The translations under genes were made by a program, and so were the position numbers. A DNA stretch of 64,000 nucleotides from contig OZ244811.1 of NCBI GenBank assembly GCA_965220105.1, forward strand, positions 558,001 to 622,000. The letters are read 5' to 3'. The notes below the pieces were generated by a model that did not search any database, was not told the origin of the DNA, and saw only the letters and a list, made by a program, of their open reading frames with translations. Source of the stretch: Bin87 sp965220105. Its GTDB lineage: Bacteria; Chloroflexota; Dehalococcoidia; Lucifugimonadales; UBA3495. Below are positions 23,535 to 31,654 of the stretch, piece after piece. Position 1 is the first letter of the stretch. Each line of letters opens with the position of its first letter.

Positions 23535-25085
23535 CTAGTCAATTTGATTTTCCGGGGATGTTTCCGCCCTCTCCAGCGGGCTTGCCCGCATCAACGCCGC
23601 CGGGATTATAGCCGCAATCGCTACGACGGCGGCGGCGCGAAAAAAAATATGGAACAGGGACAGGCTGGCCGACTGGAGGATCTCCGTATATTCGACGAGC
23701 GCCTGCGCTCTGCCCGCAGCATCGAGCCCGGGCGTGGAGAACGGCGATGGTGTGTCAGCCAACACGGCGAGAAATTCATTCACGCCCCAGGCCGACAATG
23801 CTGCCATGCCCAAGGTCATGCCCAGCATCCGGGCGACCACGATCATGGCGGCTGACACGGCGCGATACTCGCGCGGCGATGCACCAATAGCGCGATGCAT
23901 CAACGGAGCGATAACCAGTCCAAAGCCGGCGCCAGCAATCACCATGTCGACCGTGAGCCGGGGCTCGGCGATCTCGATGGGCCAGGAGCTCAACCGGAAC
24001 ATTGCCACCGCGATCAGCCCCAGACCCGGGATAGCCACCCAGCGAGCGTCGACCCATCGCAGGAGCAGACCGCCGACCACTGCTAGGACCGGGATGGTCG
24101 CCGTCATCCGCAACAGCCATAATGCCGCGGTGAACGAGTTTACCCGGCGCTGGGGTATATCCATCACGGTATTGGCCATGATCACCGTGGTTGCCATCGC
24201 AATGATGAGGGCGATTCCCACGAGCAACTGGCAAAGGTTCGCCGTGACGAATGCCCAGATTCGGAATAGCGATCCCAGTAGCAGTGGTTGGGGAGTGCGC
24301 GGTTGGAGGTATATGAGGATGACGGCGCTGACCGCGAAACCGGCCAGCAACAGGTAGGGTATTGCGGATGTGAGACGGAACAACCCGGCGTGACTGGCGG
24401 CCAGGCTCAAAAGGACCAGGCCCACGGTCAGCACGACGGCGCCCCGGTAGTCCATACGTGCGCCATCGAACCGCCGATTGGGGAGGAAGAACAACGCCAG
24501 CGCGATTGCCGCCGCCTGGGGTACGTTGAGCCAGAAAATGGCCCGCCAGCCCCAAAACTCGATGACGGCTCCGCCGTAAGCCGGCCCCAACATGCTTCCC
24601 GCTTCGGCGGCGCCGGCAACGATGCCCAGGGCCAGCCCGCGCTGCTGGGGCGCTACTGCGGCGGCAGCGACGGCCAGGCTGATGGGGACGGTACCGCCGC
24701 CACCGATGGCCTGCACCACCCGGGCCGCCACAATCTGATCCAGCGGTTCTACGACGTGATTCAGCCAGGCCCATTGGCCGGCCAGGGCCACCAGCGTCGT
24801 GCCCACGACGAAAGTTGCCAGGGAAAGGTGGTAAAGACGCCGGTAGCCATATACGTCGGCGAACCGTCCCAGCAGGGGCATGGCCACCGTGTACCCCAGC
24901 AAATACGCCGTGATTACCCAGATAACCGCCTCCAGTCGGACAATGGGCACCTTGAGGTCGTTCATGATGGCGGGCAGCGCGGTTACCACCACCGTTTGGT
25001 CCAGGGCGGTGATGAAGACCCCGGCGGCGATGAAGCCGACGACCACCCAGGGCGGCATTTCGACGGGTCGGTGGCGACTCTGCAT
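23535..25085 (-). CDS. MFS drug-efflux transporter, EmrB/QacA (DHA2) type
   Basis: A 516-residue permease with about 14 hydrophobic segments, as expected of the 14-TM DHA2 family. The first segment carries GVFITALDQTVVVTALPAIM, the DHA2 motif D1, and the MFS motif A region reads PLLGRFADVYGYRRLYHLSL. Motif C-like LGIVAGAAEAGSMLGPAYGG follows in TM5. It should export toxic amphiphilic compounds with proton antiport. The gene immediately precedes an aldo/keto reductase and follows a lipoprotein gene by 29 nt. Confidence 0.9.
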   Translation of the reverse strand: MQSRHRPVEMPPWVVVGFIAAGVFITALDQTVVVTALPAIMNDLKVPIVRLEAVIWVITAYLLGYTVAMPLLGRFADVYGYRRLYHLSLATFVVGTTLVALAGQWAWLNHVVEPLDQIVAARVVQAIGGGGTVPISLAVAAAAVAPQQRGLALGIVAGAAEAGSMLGPAYGGAVIEFWGWRAIFWLNVPQAAAIALALFFLPNRRFDGARMDYRGAVVLTVGLVLLSLAASHAGLFRLTSAIPYLLLAGFAVSAVILIYLQPRTPQPLLLGSLFRIWAFVTANLCQLLVGIALIIAMATTVIMANTVMDIPQRRVNSFTAALWLLRMTATIPVLAVVGGLLLRWVDARWVAIPGLGLIAVAMFRLSSWPIEIAEPRLTVDMVIAGAGFGLVIAPLMHRAIGASPREYRAVSAAMIVVARMLGMTLGMAALSAWGVNEFLAVLADTPSPFSTPGLDAAGRAQALVEYTEILQSASLSLFHIFFRAAAVVAIAAIIPAALMRASPLERAETSPENQID

Positions 25086-25114
25086 TAAGACCGTCGCTAC
25101 AACCGGATGGCCGG

Positions 25115-25945
25115 CTAACCGCCGGTCAGATCGACGAACTCGTCGGGGGGTTCGATGGTCAGGGCTTCGTTGATGTCGTAAAGGCGTATTTCCCGGACCG
25201 TGTCAGGATGGTCGAAGCGGCCAACCGGGCCGTGGATTCGCACTTTCCGCAGCCACCGATTCTCTACGTCGGTCCAAATTTCCATCCTTAATGACTGATC
25301 ATCCTCGGCATTTAGCAGGAGCCAGTCCAGCGTCGACGCCGGGGCGGAACCCGTGATGCGGTAGGTGTCGATGCCATCAAGATCATGCCTCCCGGTCACC
25401 TTGGCATTTTGGAGGGATTCCAACACGCCGGACATGATGACGTGCAATTCCGCAACTGGGATGGGGATCAATGAGACGGGTTGTTTGGTCCAGGTTCCGG
25501 TAACGGGGTCGGTGCCGTAGTAACCGTTGGGAGTGACCACCGCCTTCAGTTGGAAATAGGCTCCCGAATCGACGTCCGCCTCGTGGTCCGCTACCAGGTA
25601 AGTATCGACCAGGAAGGTAGCGCCCTGCTCCAGGCTCCAGGCTCCGCTGATATCGGTGATCTTCGCGCTGAAGGCGCTGACGTAGATGCTTCCGGGGTCG
25701 TGGACAAGGTTGAAACGCGCCGTCTGCATCCTGCGCAGGTTTGTCGAAGTATCGGCCAGGATGACGTCTGGATCCGGCGTGGGCGTTGGAATCACCGAGG
25801 GATCGGCCGGCACGGGTGCAGATAGCGTCCGGGAATCGCCACACCCTCCTGAGAAGAAGGCCAGGACGACCGCCAGGACGATTGCCAGAAAGACGAACGC
25901 GACGCGTCCAGAGAGCTGCGCCCGGGAAACAGCAACCGGAGCCAT
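25115..25945 (-). CDS. Putative lipoprotein, LppX/LprAFG-like
   Basis: A ~276-residue exported protein. The N terminus has a hydrophobic segment (VAFVFLAIVLAVVLAFFSGG) ending in cysteine 35, a weak lipobox, followed by a Pro/Thr-rich linker (PTPTPDPD). The mature domain repeats the LppX/LprAFG-like pattern: short strands such as TARFNLVHDPGSIYVSAFSA, then DTYRITGSAPASTLDWLL and a late EIWTDVENRWLRKVRIHGPV. These proteins carry lipids or lipoglycans across the cell envelope. I use the ATG at 25945, since an earlier start would overlap the upstream gene. Confidence 0.65.
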   Translation of the reverse strand: MAPVAVSRAQLSGRVAFVFLAIVLAVVLAFFSGGCGDSRTLSAPVPADPSVIPTPTPDPDVILADTSTNLRRMQTARFNLVHDPGSIYVSAFSAKITDISGAWSLEQGATFLVDTYLVADHEADVDSGAYFQLKAVVTPNGYYGTDPVTGTWTKQPVSLIPIPVAELHVIMSGVLESLQNAKVTGRHDLDGIDTYRITGSAPASTLDWLLLNAEDDQSLRMEIWTDVENRWLRKVRIHGPVGRFDHPDTVREIRLYDINEALTIEPPDEFVDLTGG

Positions 25946-26012
25946 CAGCGCCAATCCCGCAGCAAGCTGCAGATGGAGGAAATTCCAGCTATGACCGACC
26001 GGGGCGGTCGCT

Positions 26013-27449
26013 TTACCGGGTGGACCACACGGCCAGGCTGCCATTTCCGATGTCCAGCAACCCGCCGTCGGCGCCGGTTTCCGTAACGTAGACGCGGGAA
26101 CCTTCGCCGCTGCTGCCGTTGCGCCGGTTGGATAGATACTGCTGGTCGCCGGCGATAACCAGCGCGGAACCGTCGGGAGCCCAGGGCGAATGACTCACTG
26201 CGTACTGGTCGAAGAAAGCGAGCATCAGGAACGTTGCGCCGCTGGGAGAGAACCGCAAGCCGCCGGCCGGTCCCTGGTCGGTGTCGCCCTCGCCCGCCCC
26301 GACTTCGCCCGCCCCGACTTCGCCTGGGGTGATCCGCCATTCCATAGTGCGTTCTTCGGTATTCAGGGCCACCCAGGCCAGCCGTTGCCCGTGAGGCTCC
26401 CAGAAGAACCCCAGCACCCAGTCGTCCTCCCGGATGGTGCGCTGGCCGCTGCCGTCAGAGGCGATCAGCCGCAACCGTCGATACGCCGGCGAACCCTCTA
26501 TCTGACGGTCGACCACGGCCAGGACGTGGCCATCGGACGACCACAGGAAGGCGCAGCTTCCGTCAACTTCGGCCAATCGGAGGGGGTTGGAGTCCGGGTC
26601 GGCGGGCCGGCCCAGCCAAAGTGCTTCGCCGTCGCCGCCAGGTCCCGACCAGGCCAGCTGAGCGCCGTCGGGCGACCAGGCCGGCGTGCGGAAAGACCGG
26701 GATTCGCCGATGGGTTGCACGCCAATCTGGCGCGTTACGTCGTCGATGTGCAGCACCGTTACCTGCTCGCCGCTGTGTACTGCCAACGACCGGCTGTCGG
26801 GAGACCAGTCGAAATAGAGGGGCGCTCCGCGTTGCACCGCCACCGGCGCCGCCGGCAGCTGCACGCCGTCGGTTGGGTTTGCATCTGCGACGAAGAGGGT
26901 CAATCCTTCGGGAGTGGCCGCCGTGATGCCCAAACGCCGGCCATCCGGAGACCATTGGACGTAATGAGGAGTGCCATCGGCGATGGACATGGGCGCCGGG
27001 TTGACGAACACCGAACCCCCGACGCCTGATTCAGCTTCCAGGGACTGCACGCTGATTTCCGCATCATCGGATGAGGTGCCGGTCACCAGGGAAACCGCGA
27101 TCCGAGAGCCGTCCGGGGACCAGACCGGCCAGCTATAAACTCGTTCCCGGTTCAATGGTTGCGCCGACAGTCCGGCGAGTCGTCCGCCGGCTCCGGCAAC
27201 GGAGCCGACAGTGAGCAGTCGTCGTTCGGCGCCGTCCGGCAGAACGGTAATCAGTTGTCCGTCGGAGTCGATGTAGGCGATGCGGTTGAGAGGCATGGCA
27301 AGGTCACGGTCGTTTATTGATTCACCGGCGCACGCCAACAGTGGTGACAGGCACGCCGCCAAGAGCGCCACCAGGAACCACCTCAACCGGCGGTCCCGGC
27401 TTCGCAACGCTGGCCTGTCCACGCCAAGAGAGATTCGTCCCACGCGCAT
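26013..27449 (-). CDS. TolB-like WD40 beta-propeller lipoprotein
   Basis: A ~478-residue predicted lipoprotein. A signal segment WFLVALLAACLSPLLAC ends in a good lipobox cysteine (C40 from ATG 27449). The rest consists of TolB/PD40-type blades, each with WSPDG: WPVWSPDGSRIAVSL, VQWSPDGRRLGITA, FDWSPDSRSLAVH and APAWSPDGAQLAW. About six blades are visible. A 15-nt perfect tandem duplication near the 3' part encodes a repeated GEVGA. The function is probably extracellular binding or assembly; no enzyme motif is seen. The ATG at 27449 lacks a ribosome site and may be leaderless. Confidence 0.75.
   Translation of the reverse strand: MRVGRISLGVDRPALRSRDRRLRWFLVALLAACLSPLLACAGESINDRDLAMPLNRIAYIDSDGQLITVLPDGAERRLLTVGSVAGAGGRLAGLSAQPLNRERVYSWPVWSPDGSRIAVSLVTGTSSDDAEISVQSLEAESGVGGSVFVNPAPMSIADGTPHYVQWSPDGRRLGITAATPEGLTLFVADANPTDGVQLPAAPVAVQRGAPLYFDWSPDSRSLAVHSGEQVTVLHIDDVTRQIGVQPIGESRSFRTPAWSPDGAQLAWSGPGGDGEALWLGRPADPDSNPLRLAEVDGSCAFLWSSDGHVLAVVDRQIEGSPAYRRLRLIASDGSGQRTIREDDWVLGFFWEPHGQRLAWVALNTEERTMEWRITPGEVGAGEVGAGEGDTDQGPAGGLRFSPSGATFLMLAFFDQYAVSHSPWAPDGSALVIAGDQQYLSNRRNGSSGEGSRVYVTETGADGGLLDIGNGSLAVWSTR
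26291..26320 (-). repeat. 15-nt perfect tandem duplication inside the propeller gene
   Basis: CGCCCGCCCCGACTT occurs twice in tandem (26291-26305 and 26306-26320). In the encoded protein it yields two GEVGA units in a loop between blades. It keeps the frame and looks like slippage. Confidence 0.85.
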
Positions 27450-27456
27450 CGAGGTT

Positions 27457-27485
27457 ACGTTATCATCCCGTATGGTGTTTATCAA
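27457..27485 (-). promoter_or_regulatory. Possible promoter of the propeller lipoprotein gene
   Basis: On the minus strand TTGATA (27485-27480), 17 nt, TAACGT (27462-27457). The expected start would fall at or next to the ATG at 27449, so the message would be leaderless; no ribosome site is seen before that ATG. Confidence 0.4.
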
Positions 27486-27577
27486 TCCGGTCCGCTTCAT
27501 TTGTGGTTTAATGACCGCGAACACGACAACCGGGGTACACCAATTGGTTGGCGAATGGTTTAACCGGAGGTATTGGA

Positions 27578-29161
27578 TTGACCATTGAAAATGATCCCTC
27601 ATCGGGACGGCCCGACCCTTTGGGTCGAGTATTGATGGTGCAAGGTACGGCGTCCCACGTGGGGAAAAGCGTGCTGGTGTCGGCGCTGTGCCGGATACTG
27701 CGCCAGGACGGGTTTCGTGTCGCGCCGTTCAAGGCGCAGAACATGTCCAATAACTCCTACGTTACTCCGGACGGCGGGGAGATTGGCCGCGCCCAGGCGG
27801 TGCAGGCCGAAGCGGCTGGCGTTGATGCCCGCGTCGAGATGAACCCGGTGCTGCTGAAACCCGAAGCCGACAGTCATGCCCAGGTGGTGCTGATGGGTCG
27901 CCCGTTAACGTCGGCGCGGGCGCGGGACTACTTCAACCTCAAGGCCACCCTCTGGGAATCGGTGGCCAAGTCGCTGGACACGCTGCGTAGCGAGCACGAC
28001 ATCGTGGTCATCGAGGGTGCGGGCAGTCCTGCCGAAATCAACCTGAAAGCCACTGAGATCGTCAACATGCGAGTGGCGCTGTACGCCGGCGCTCCGGTTC
28101 TGCTTTGCGGCGACATCGACCGGGGCGGGGTGTTCGCCGCGCTGGTTGGCACCCTTCAGTTGCTCGATCCGCCGGAGCGGGACGCCGTGAAGGGCTTGCT
28201 CATCAACAAATTCCGGGGGGATGCCTCGCTGCTTACCGATGGCCTCGATTGGCTGGCCGACTACACCGGCAAACCGGTGGTTGGCGTGGTTCACCACTTC
28301 CGGGACATCCATATCCCCGAGGAGGACTCGGTTGCCCTGGACATCGCGCCGCCGTCCTCGTCCGCTGCCGTTCTGGACGTTGCGGTGGTGCAGGTACCGC
28401 ACATCTCGAATTTCGACGACTTCGACCCGTTGGCCCGGGAACCCGGCGTGTCCCTGCGCTACGTGCAACACGGTGATCGGTTGGGCAAGCCCGACCTGGT
28501 GATCCTCCCCGGCAGCAAGACCACGATTCCCGATTTGTTGTGGATGGAACAACAGGGGTTGACCCGGGCCGTGGTGGGCGCCCACGCGGCAGGCTCTTCG
28601 GTGGTGGGCATCTGTGGCGGTTACCAGATGCTGGGCAATCAGATCCTGGACCCGGACCGGGTGGAATCCTCGGTGGGGGCAGCATCGGGTCTGGGGCTGC
28701 TGCCCCTTACCACTACCTTCGCCGGCACCAAGGAGACCCACCGGGTGCGGGCAACGGTGCGTGCCGAAGCGGCTAGTACTGGCAGGTTGCTCGCCGGTTC
28801 TGCCGGCCAGGATATCGTTGGTTACGAAATCCACATGGGCCGCACGGTGGGCGAGAACGTCATCCCGGCTTTTGACGTGCACGACCGGGCCGACGCTCCG
28901 GTTACGGCAGAATCGGCCCTGGATGGCGCTACCGACCACGACGGTCGGGCCTTGGGAACCTACATTCATGGTCTGTTCCACAACGCCGGAGTGCGCCAGG
29001 CGCTGTTGGGTGAACTGGCGCGCCGCAAGGGAGTCACCCTGCCGGAGGGCGCGGATGTCGGACGCGACCGGGAATACGACCGACTGGCCGATTGGGTGCG
29101 CAATAGCCTGCGGATGGACCTGGTGTACGAGATGGCCAACGTGTCGCCCGCCACCGTCTGA
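27578..29161 (+). CDS. cobQ: Cobyric acid synthase (CobQ/CbiP)
   Basis: A ~527-residue ATP-dependent amidase that amidates four peripheral carboxylates of adenosylcobyrinic acid a,c-diamide. The N-terminal P-loop reads GTASHVGKSVLVSALCRI, followed by APFKAQNMSNNSYVT. The C-terminal glutamine amidotransferase domain carries the nucleophile in VVGICGGYQMLG and the histidine in YIHGLFHN. I use TTG 27578 as start, because GGAGG lies seven nt upstream; an ATG at 27548 would put that ribosome site inside the gene. It heads a cobalamin operon with cobU and a threonine kinase. Confidence 0.95.
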   Translation: MTIENDPSSGRPDPLGRVLMVQGTASHVGKSVLVSALCRILRQDGFRVAPFKAQNMSNNSYVTPDGGEIGRAQAVQAEAAGVDARVEMNPVLLKPEADSHAQVVLMGRPLTSARARDYFNLKATLWESVAKSLDTLRSEHDIVVIEGAGSPAEINLKATEIVNMRVALYAGAPVLLCGDIDRGGVFAALVGTLQLLDPPERDAVKGLLINKFRGDASLLTDGLDWLADYTGKPVVGVVHHFRDIHIPEEDSVALDIAPPSSSAAVLDVAVVQVPHISNFDDFDPLAREPGVSLRYVQHGDRLGKPDLVILPGSKTTIPDLLWMEQQGLTRAVVGAHAAGSSVVGICGGYQMLGNQILDPDRVESSVGAASGLGLLPLTTTFAGTKETHRVRATVRAEAASTGRLLAGSAGQDIVGYEIHMGRTVGENVIPAFDVHDRADAPVTAESALDGATDHDGRALGTYIHGLFHNAGVRQALLGELARRKGVTLPEGADVGRDREYDRLADWVRNSLRMDLVYEMANVSPATV

Positions 29162-29179
29162 ATCGGGCTAATCTGTGAT

Positions 29180-29767
29180 ATGAGCGCCGTTGCCCTGGTT
29201 TTGGGCGGGATAAGGTCTGGCAAAAGCGCCTTCGCCGAGCAGCTGGTAGAGCGGCTGGCGGGGACGGCAAGCGTGTGGTACCTGGCAACTGGCGTGGCCA
29301 CCGATGCGGATATGGGGGAGCGGATTGGCCGGCACCGGGCACGTCGCCCGGCGCTATGGCGTACGCTTGAGGCGCCCCTGAATCCGACCGGCGCGCTGCG
29401 GTCCGCCATCCGACTGCAACTTGCCGAGAGCGATGACTCCCGGCCATCGGCCCTGCTGTTGGATTCGGTGGACGGTTGGGTCGCCAACCTGATGTTCGAG
29501 TACGAATTCGCCCCGGCTGCCGAACTGGAAAGCCGCATGGTGGGAGCGGCACGCCAGTTCGTGAAGGACGCGCGTCAACTGGACGTTCACTTGGTGATGG
29601 TCAGCAGTGAGGTTGGGCAATCGCTGGTTGCCACCACGCCGGTGGGAAGACGCTTTCAGGACTTGCTGGGAACCGTGAATCAGGCGTTGGCCACAACCGC
29701 GGACTCGGTGACGCTGGTCGCCGCCGGAATTCCCGTCACTATCAAATCGGCGGCGCTGAGCGGTTAG
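29180..29767 (+). CDS. cobU: Adenosylcobinamide kinase / adenosylcobinamide-phosphate guanylyltransferase
   Basis: A 195-residue bifunctional enzyme that phosphorylates adenosylcobinamide and then adds GMP, preparing the lower-ligand assembly of vitamin B12. The P-loop is GGIRSGKSAFAEQLV; the next strand WYLATGVATDADMGERI and the RHRARRPALWRTLEAP segment hold the guanylylated histidine (H in GRHRARR). LLDSVDGWVANLMFE is the Walker B region, and VMVSSEVGQSLVATTPVGRR is conserved. It begins 18 nt after cobQ, so the two are co-transcribed. Confidence 0.93.
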   Translation: MSAVALVLGGIRSGKSAFAEQLVERLAGTASVWYLATGVATDADMGERIGRHRARRPALWRTLEAPLNPTGALRSAIRLQLAESDDSRPSALLLDSVDGWVANLMFEYEFAPAAELESRMVGAARQFVKDARQLDVHLVMVSSEVGQSLVATTPVGRRFQDLLGTVNQALATTADSVTLVAAGIPVTIKSAALSG

Positions 29768-29820
29768 CATCCGGCGGCGGGCGTTTTGAGCGCCGTCTGC
29801 CGTGTGCTAATCTTGCTGTC

Positions 29821-30777
29821 ATGGACAACGAACCCGCAGAGAACCCTGAAAGGCTTCCAGCCACTATTGTTGAGCATGGTTTGGGCAGGGCCACCGCGGC
29901 AGCGCCCGGGACGTGTGGCGAGCTGGTGCAGGGGATGACGGGCGGCGCGCATTTTCTGGTTACCTGTCCGATCAACCTGTACTCCCGGGCCACCGTGGCG
30001 CTTAGGGTAGCCCCAAAGGCTCCGAGGGTACGGTTCAGCGGCGCCGATGCCTGCTACCCGAAAACGCGGGACGCCGTCACGGCGGCGCTGGAGAAAATCG
30101 AAACGCTGACCAAAACGGCCCATTTGTCGGCTGAAGTCAACATTGCGAACTCTATTCCCCTGGGCAAAGGGATGGGGAGCAGCACCGCAGACATCACCGC
30201 GGCAGTGGCCGCCTGCGCTGCTGCTGCCGGCGTCGCGCTGGCGCCGGACGTAATTGCCAACATCGCCCTGGCGGTGGAGCCCACCGATGCCGTGATGTTC
30301 CCCGGCATCACGCTATTCGACCACCGCAACGGCAGCATTGCTGAATATCTGGGAGAACCGCCACCCATGGAAGTGATCGTCATTGACCGGGGCGGGCGGT
30401 TGGACACGCTGGAATTCAACCGCATCGACCGTTCGGGCCAGTGGACTGCGGTTGCCGGGCACACCGACGCTGCCCTGGAACTGGTCCGGGAAGGCGTGCG
30501 ACGGAGTGATCCTGAACTGGTGGGACGCGGCGCCACCATCAGCGCCCGGGCCGGCCATCCGGACGGCGCCGGGGGTTGGGTGGAACGGGCGGCGGAATTC
30601 GCCGCCGACGTCGGGGCCGCTGGTATCAACGTGGCCCACAGCGGAACGGTGGTGGGCATCCTGCTGGATGCTCGAAAACGGCACAGCAAGCCCGTGTACC
30701 GTCGGGCCCGGGAGGCGTTCGCCGATGCCGAGAGCGTGCGGCATTTCAGGGTCATCGGCGGCGGAGTGCGGGCTTGA
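29821..30777 (+). CDS. pduX: GHMP kinase, PduX-like L-threonine kinase
   Basis: A 318-residue GHMP-family kinase. The N terminus AAAPGTCGELVQGM is characteristic of PduX, which makes L-threonine O-3-phosphate; CobD then decarboxylates it to the aminopropanol linker of cobalamin. The ATP loop is IPLGKGMGSSTADITAAVAA and the C-terminal motif VAHSGTVVGILLD. Position directly after cobQ-cobU supports the B12 role over other GHMP kinases such as homoserine kinase. There is no strong ribosome site. It converges on the DNA glycosylase gene with only 4 nt between stops. Confidence 0.82.
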   Translation: MDNEPAENPERLPATIVEHGLGRATAAAPGTCGELVQGMTGGAHFLVTCPINLYSRATVALRVAPKAPRVRFSGADACYPKTRDAVTAALEKIETLTKTAHLSAEVNIANSIPLGKGMGSSTADITAAVAACAAAAGVALAPDVIANIALAVEPTDAVMFPGITLFDHRNGSIAEYLGEPPPMEVIVIDRGGRLDTLEFNRIDRSGQWTAVAGHTDAALELVREGVRRSDPELVGRGATISARAGHPDGAGGWVERAAEFAADVGAAGINVAHSGTVVGILLDARKRHSKPVYRRAREAFADAESVRHFRVIGGGVRA

Positions 30778-30781
30778 CCCA

Positions 30782-31654
30782 TCAGCTCCGGAGGCGAGGC
30801 TGCTTCTGCAGGCGTCTCCCGTGGAAAAGGTACTGCTGGGAATAGCCGGCGTATCTGCCGAAATATTGCTGCGCCCAATCCACCATCGCCCGGTCGGGGG
30901 GCTTTTTCTGCATTGGGAAATACCACTCGGCCAGGGCCCGCCGGACCCAAACATCGACTGGGAAGGCTTCCATTTTTTCCAGAGAGAACACTGCGATACA
31001 GTCGGCAATCTTGGCGCCAATGCCACGGCATTCCATCAGCCGGGCCTTGGTTTCCGGGTAGGGCAGCCGGATCAATTCTTCCAGGTCCAGCGCGCCGGAC
31101 CGCACCATGTCGGCAGCAGCTATCACGTACGGCGCCCGGAAACCGAGCCCCAACTCCCGCAACCGCCCTTCGCCGGCAGACGCCAGGCGTAGCGCGTCGG
31201 GAAAAGTGTGTCTCACCTCGCCGTCCAGCTCCAACGGCTCGCCCAGGCTGTCGGCCATGGCCTCCATGTTCTGGTGGATGCGCGGGATGTTGGACGTAGC
31301 AGAGCAGATGAACGCCACGGTGCATTCCCAGGGGTCCTGGCGCAGGATTCGCAGACCGTCGTATTTTTGGACCATAGCGGCGACCCGTCGGTCGCGGCAG
31401 ATCTCGTCGTAGATTGCGGCGATGTCGTCGTCCAGTCGGAAATAGGAGGCGAGCAGTCGGTTGATGTCGGCGTCCCGGCCCGGTGGGTTGCCGGTATAAC
31501 GGTACTCAACGTCGCCATTGTTCTGGCGGAGGTGCACCAGCCGTTCACCGAGGACGCCCGAATACCAGCCATCCCCCAACCGGCGCCAGCGGTGCGCCTG
31601 CCCGCTCTCCAGGCTCTCGGCCAGGTCGAAGGGCTGATTAACGGTGAGACGCAC
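30782..31654 (-). CDS. 8-oxoguanine DNA glycosylase, OGG1-type
   Basis: A 290-residue base-excision repair glycosylase/AP lyase. The helix-hairpin-helix reads ARLMECRGIGAKIADCIAVF with the Schiff-base lysine K215, and the catalytic aspartate D234 lies in MEAFPVDVWVRRALAEWYF; both correspond to K249 and D268 of human OGG1. The N-terminal domain starts LTVNQPFDLAESLESGQAHR with the F-x-W/R pattern typical of OGG1. It removes 8-oxoguanine opposite cytosine. The start is GTG, overlapping the end of the DinG gene by 17 nt, so the two are coupled. Confidence 0.92.
   Translation of the reverse strand: MRLTVNQPFDLAESLESGQAHRWRRLGDGWYSGVLGERLVHLRQNNGDVEYRYTGNPPGRDADINRLLASYFRLDDDIAAIYDEICRDRRVAAMVQKYDGLRILRQDPWECTVAFICSATSNIPRIHQNMEAMADSLGEPLELDGEVRHTFPDALRLASAGEGRLRELGLGFRAPYVIAAADMVRSGALDLEELIRLPYPETKARLMECRGIGAKIADCIAVFSLEKMEAFPVDVWVRRALAEWYFPMQKKPPDRAMVDWAQQYFGRYAGYSQQYLFHGRRLQKQPRLRS

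Noticed and set aside
24288..25088. Plus-strand open frame of 266 codons opposite the MFS gene
   Set aside because: The minus strand encodes a clear 14-span transporter; the opposite frame has Gln/Gly/His-rich low-complexity composition typical of shadows.
27450..27577. Possible cobalamin riboswitch before cobQ
   Set aside because: The gap is only 128 nt and shared with a divergent gene; no B12 box was recognised.
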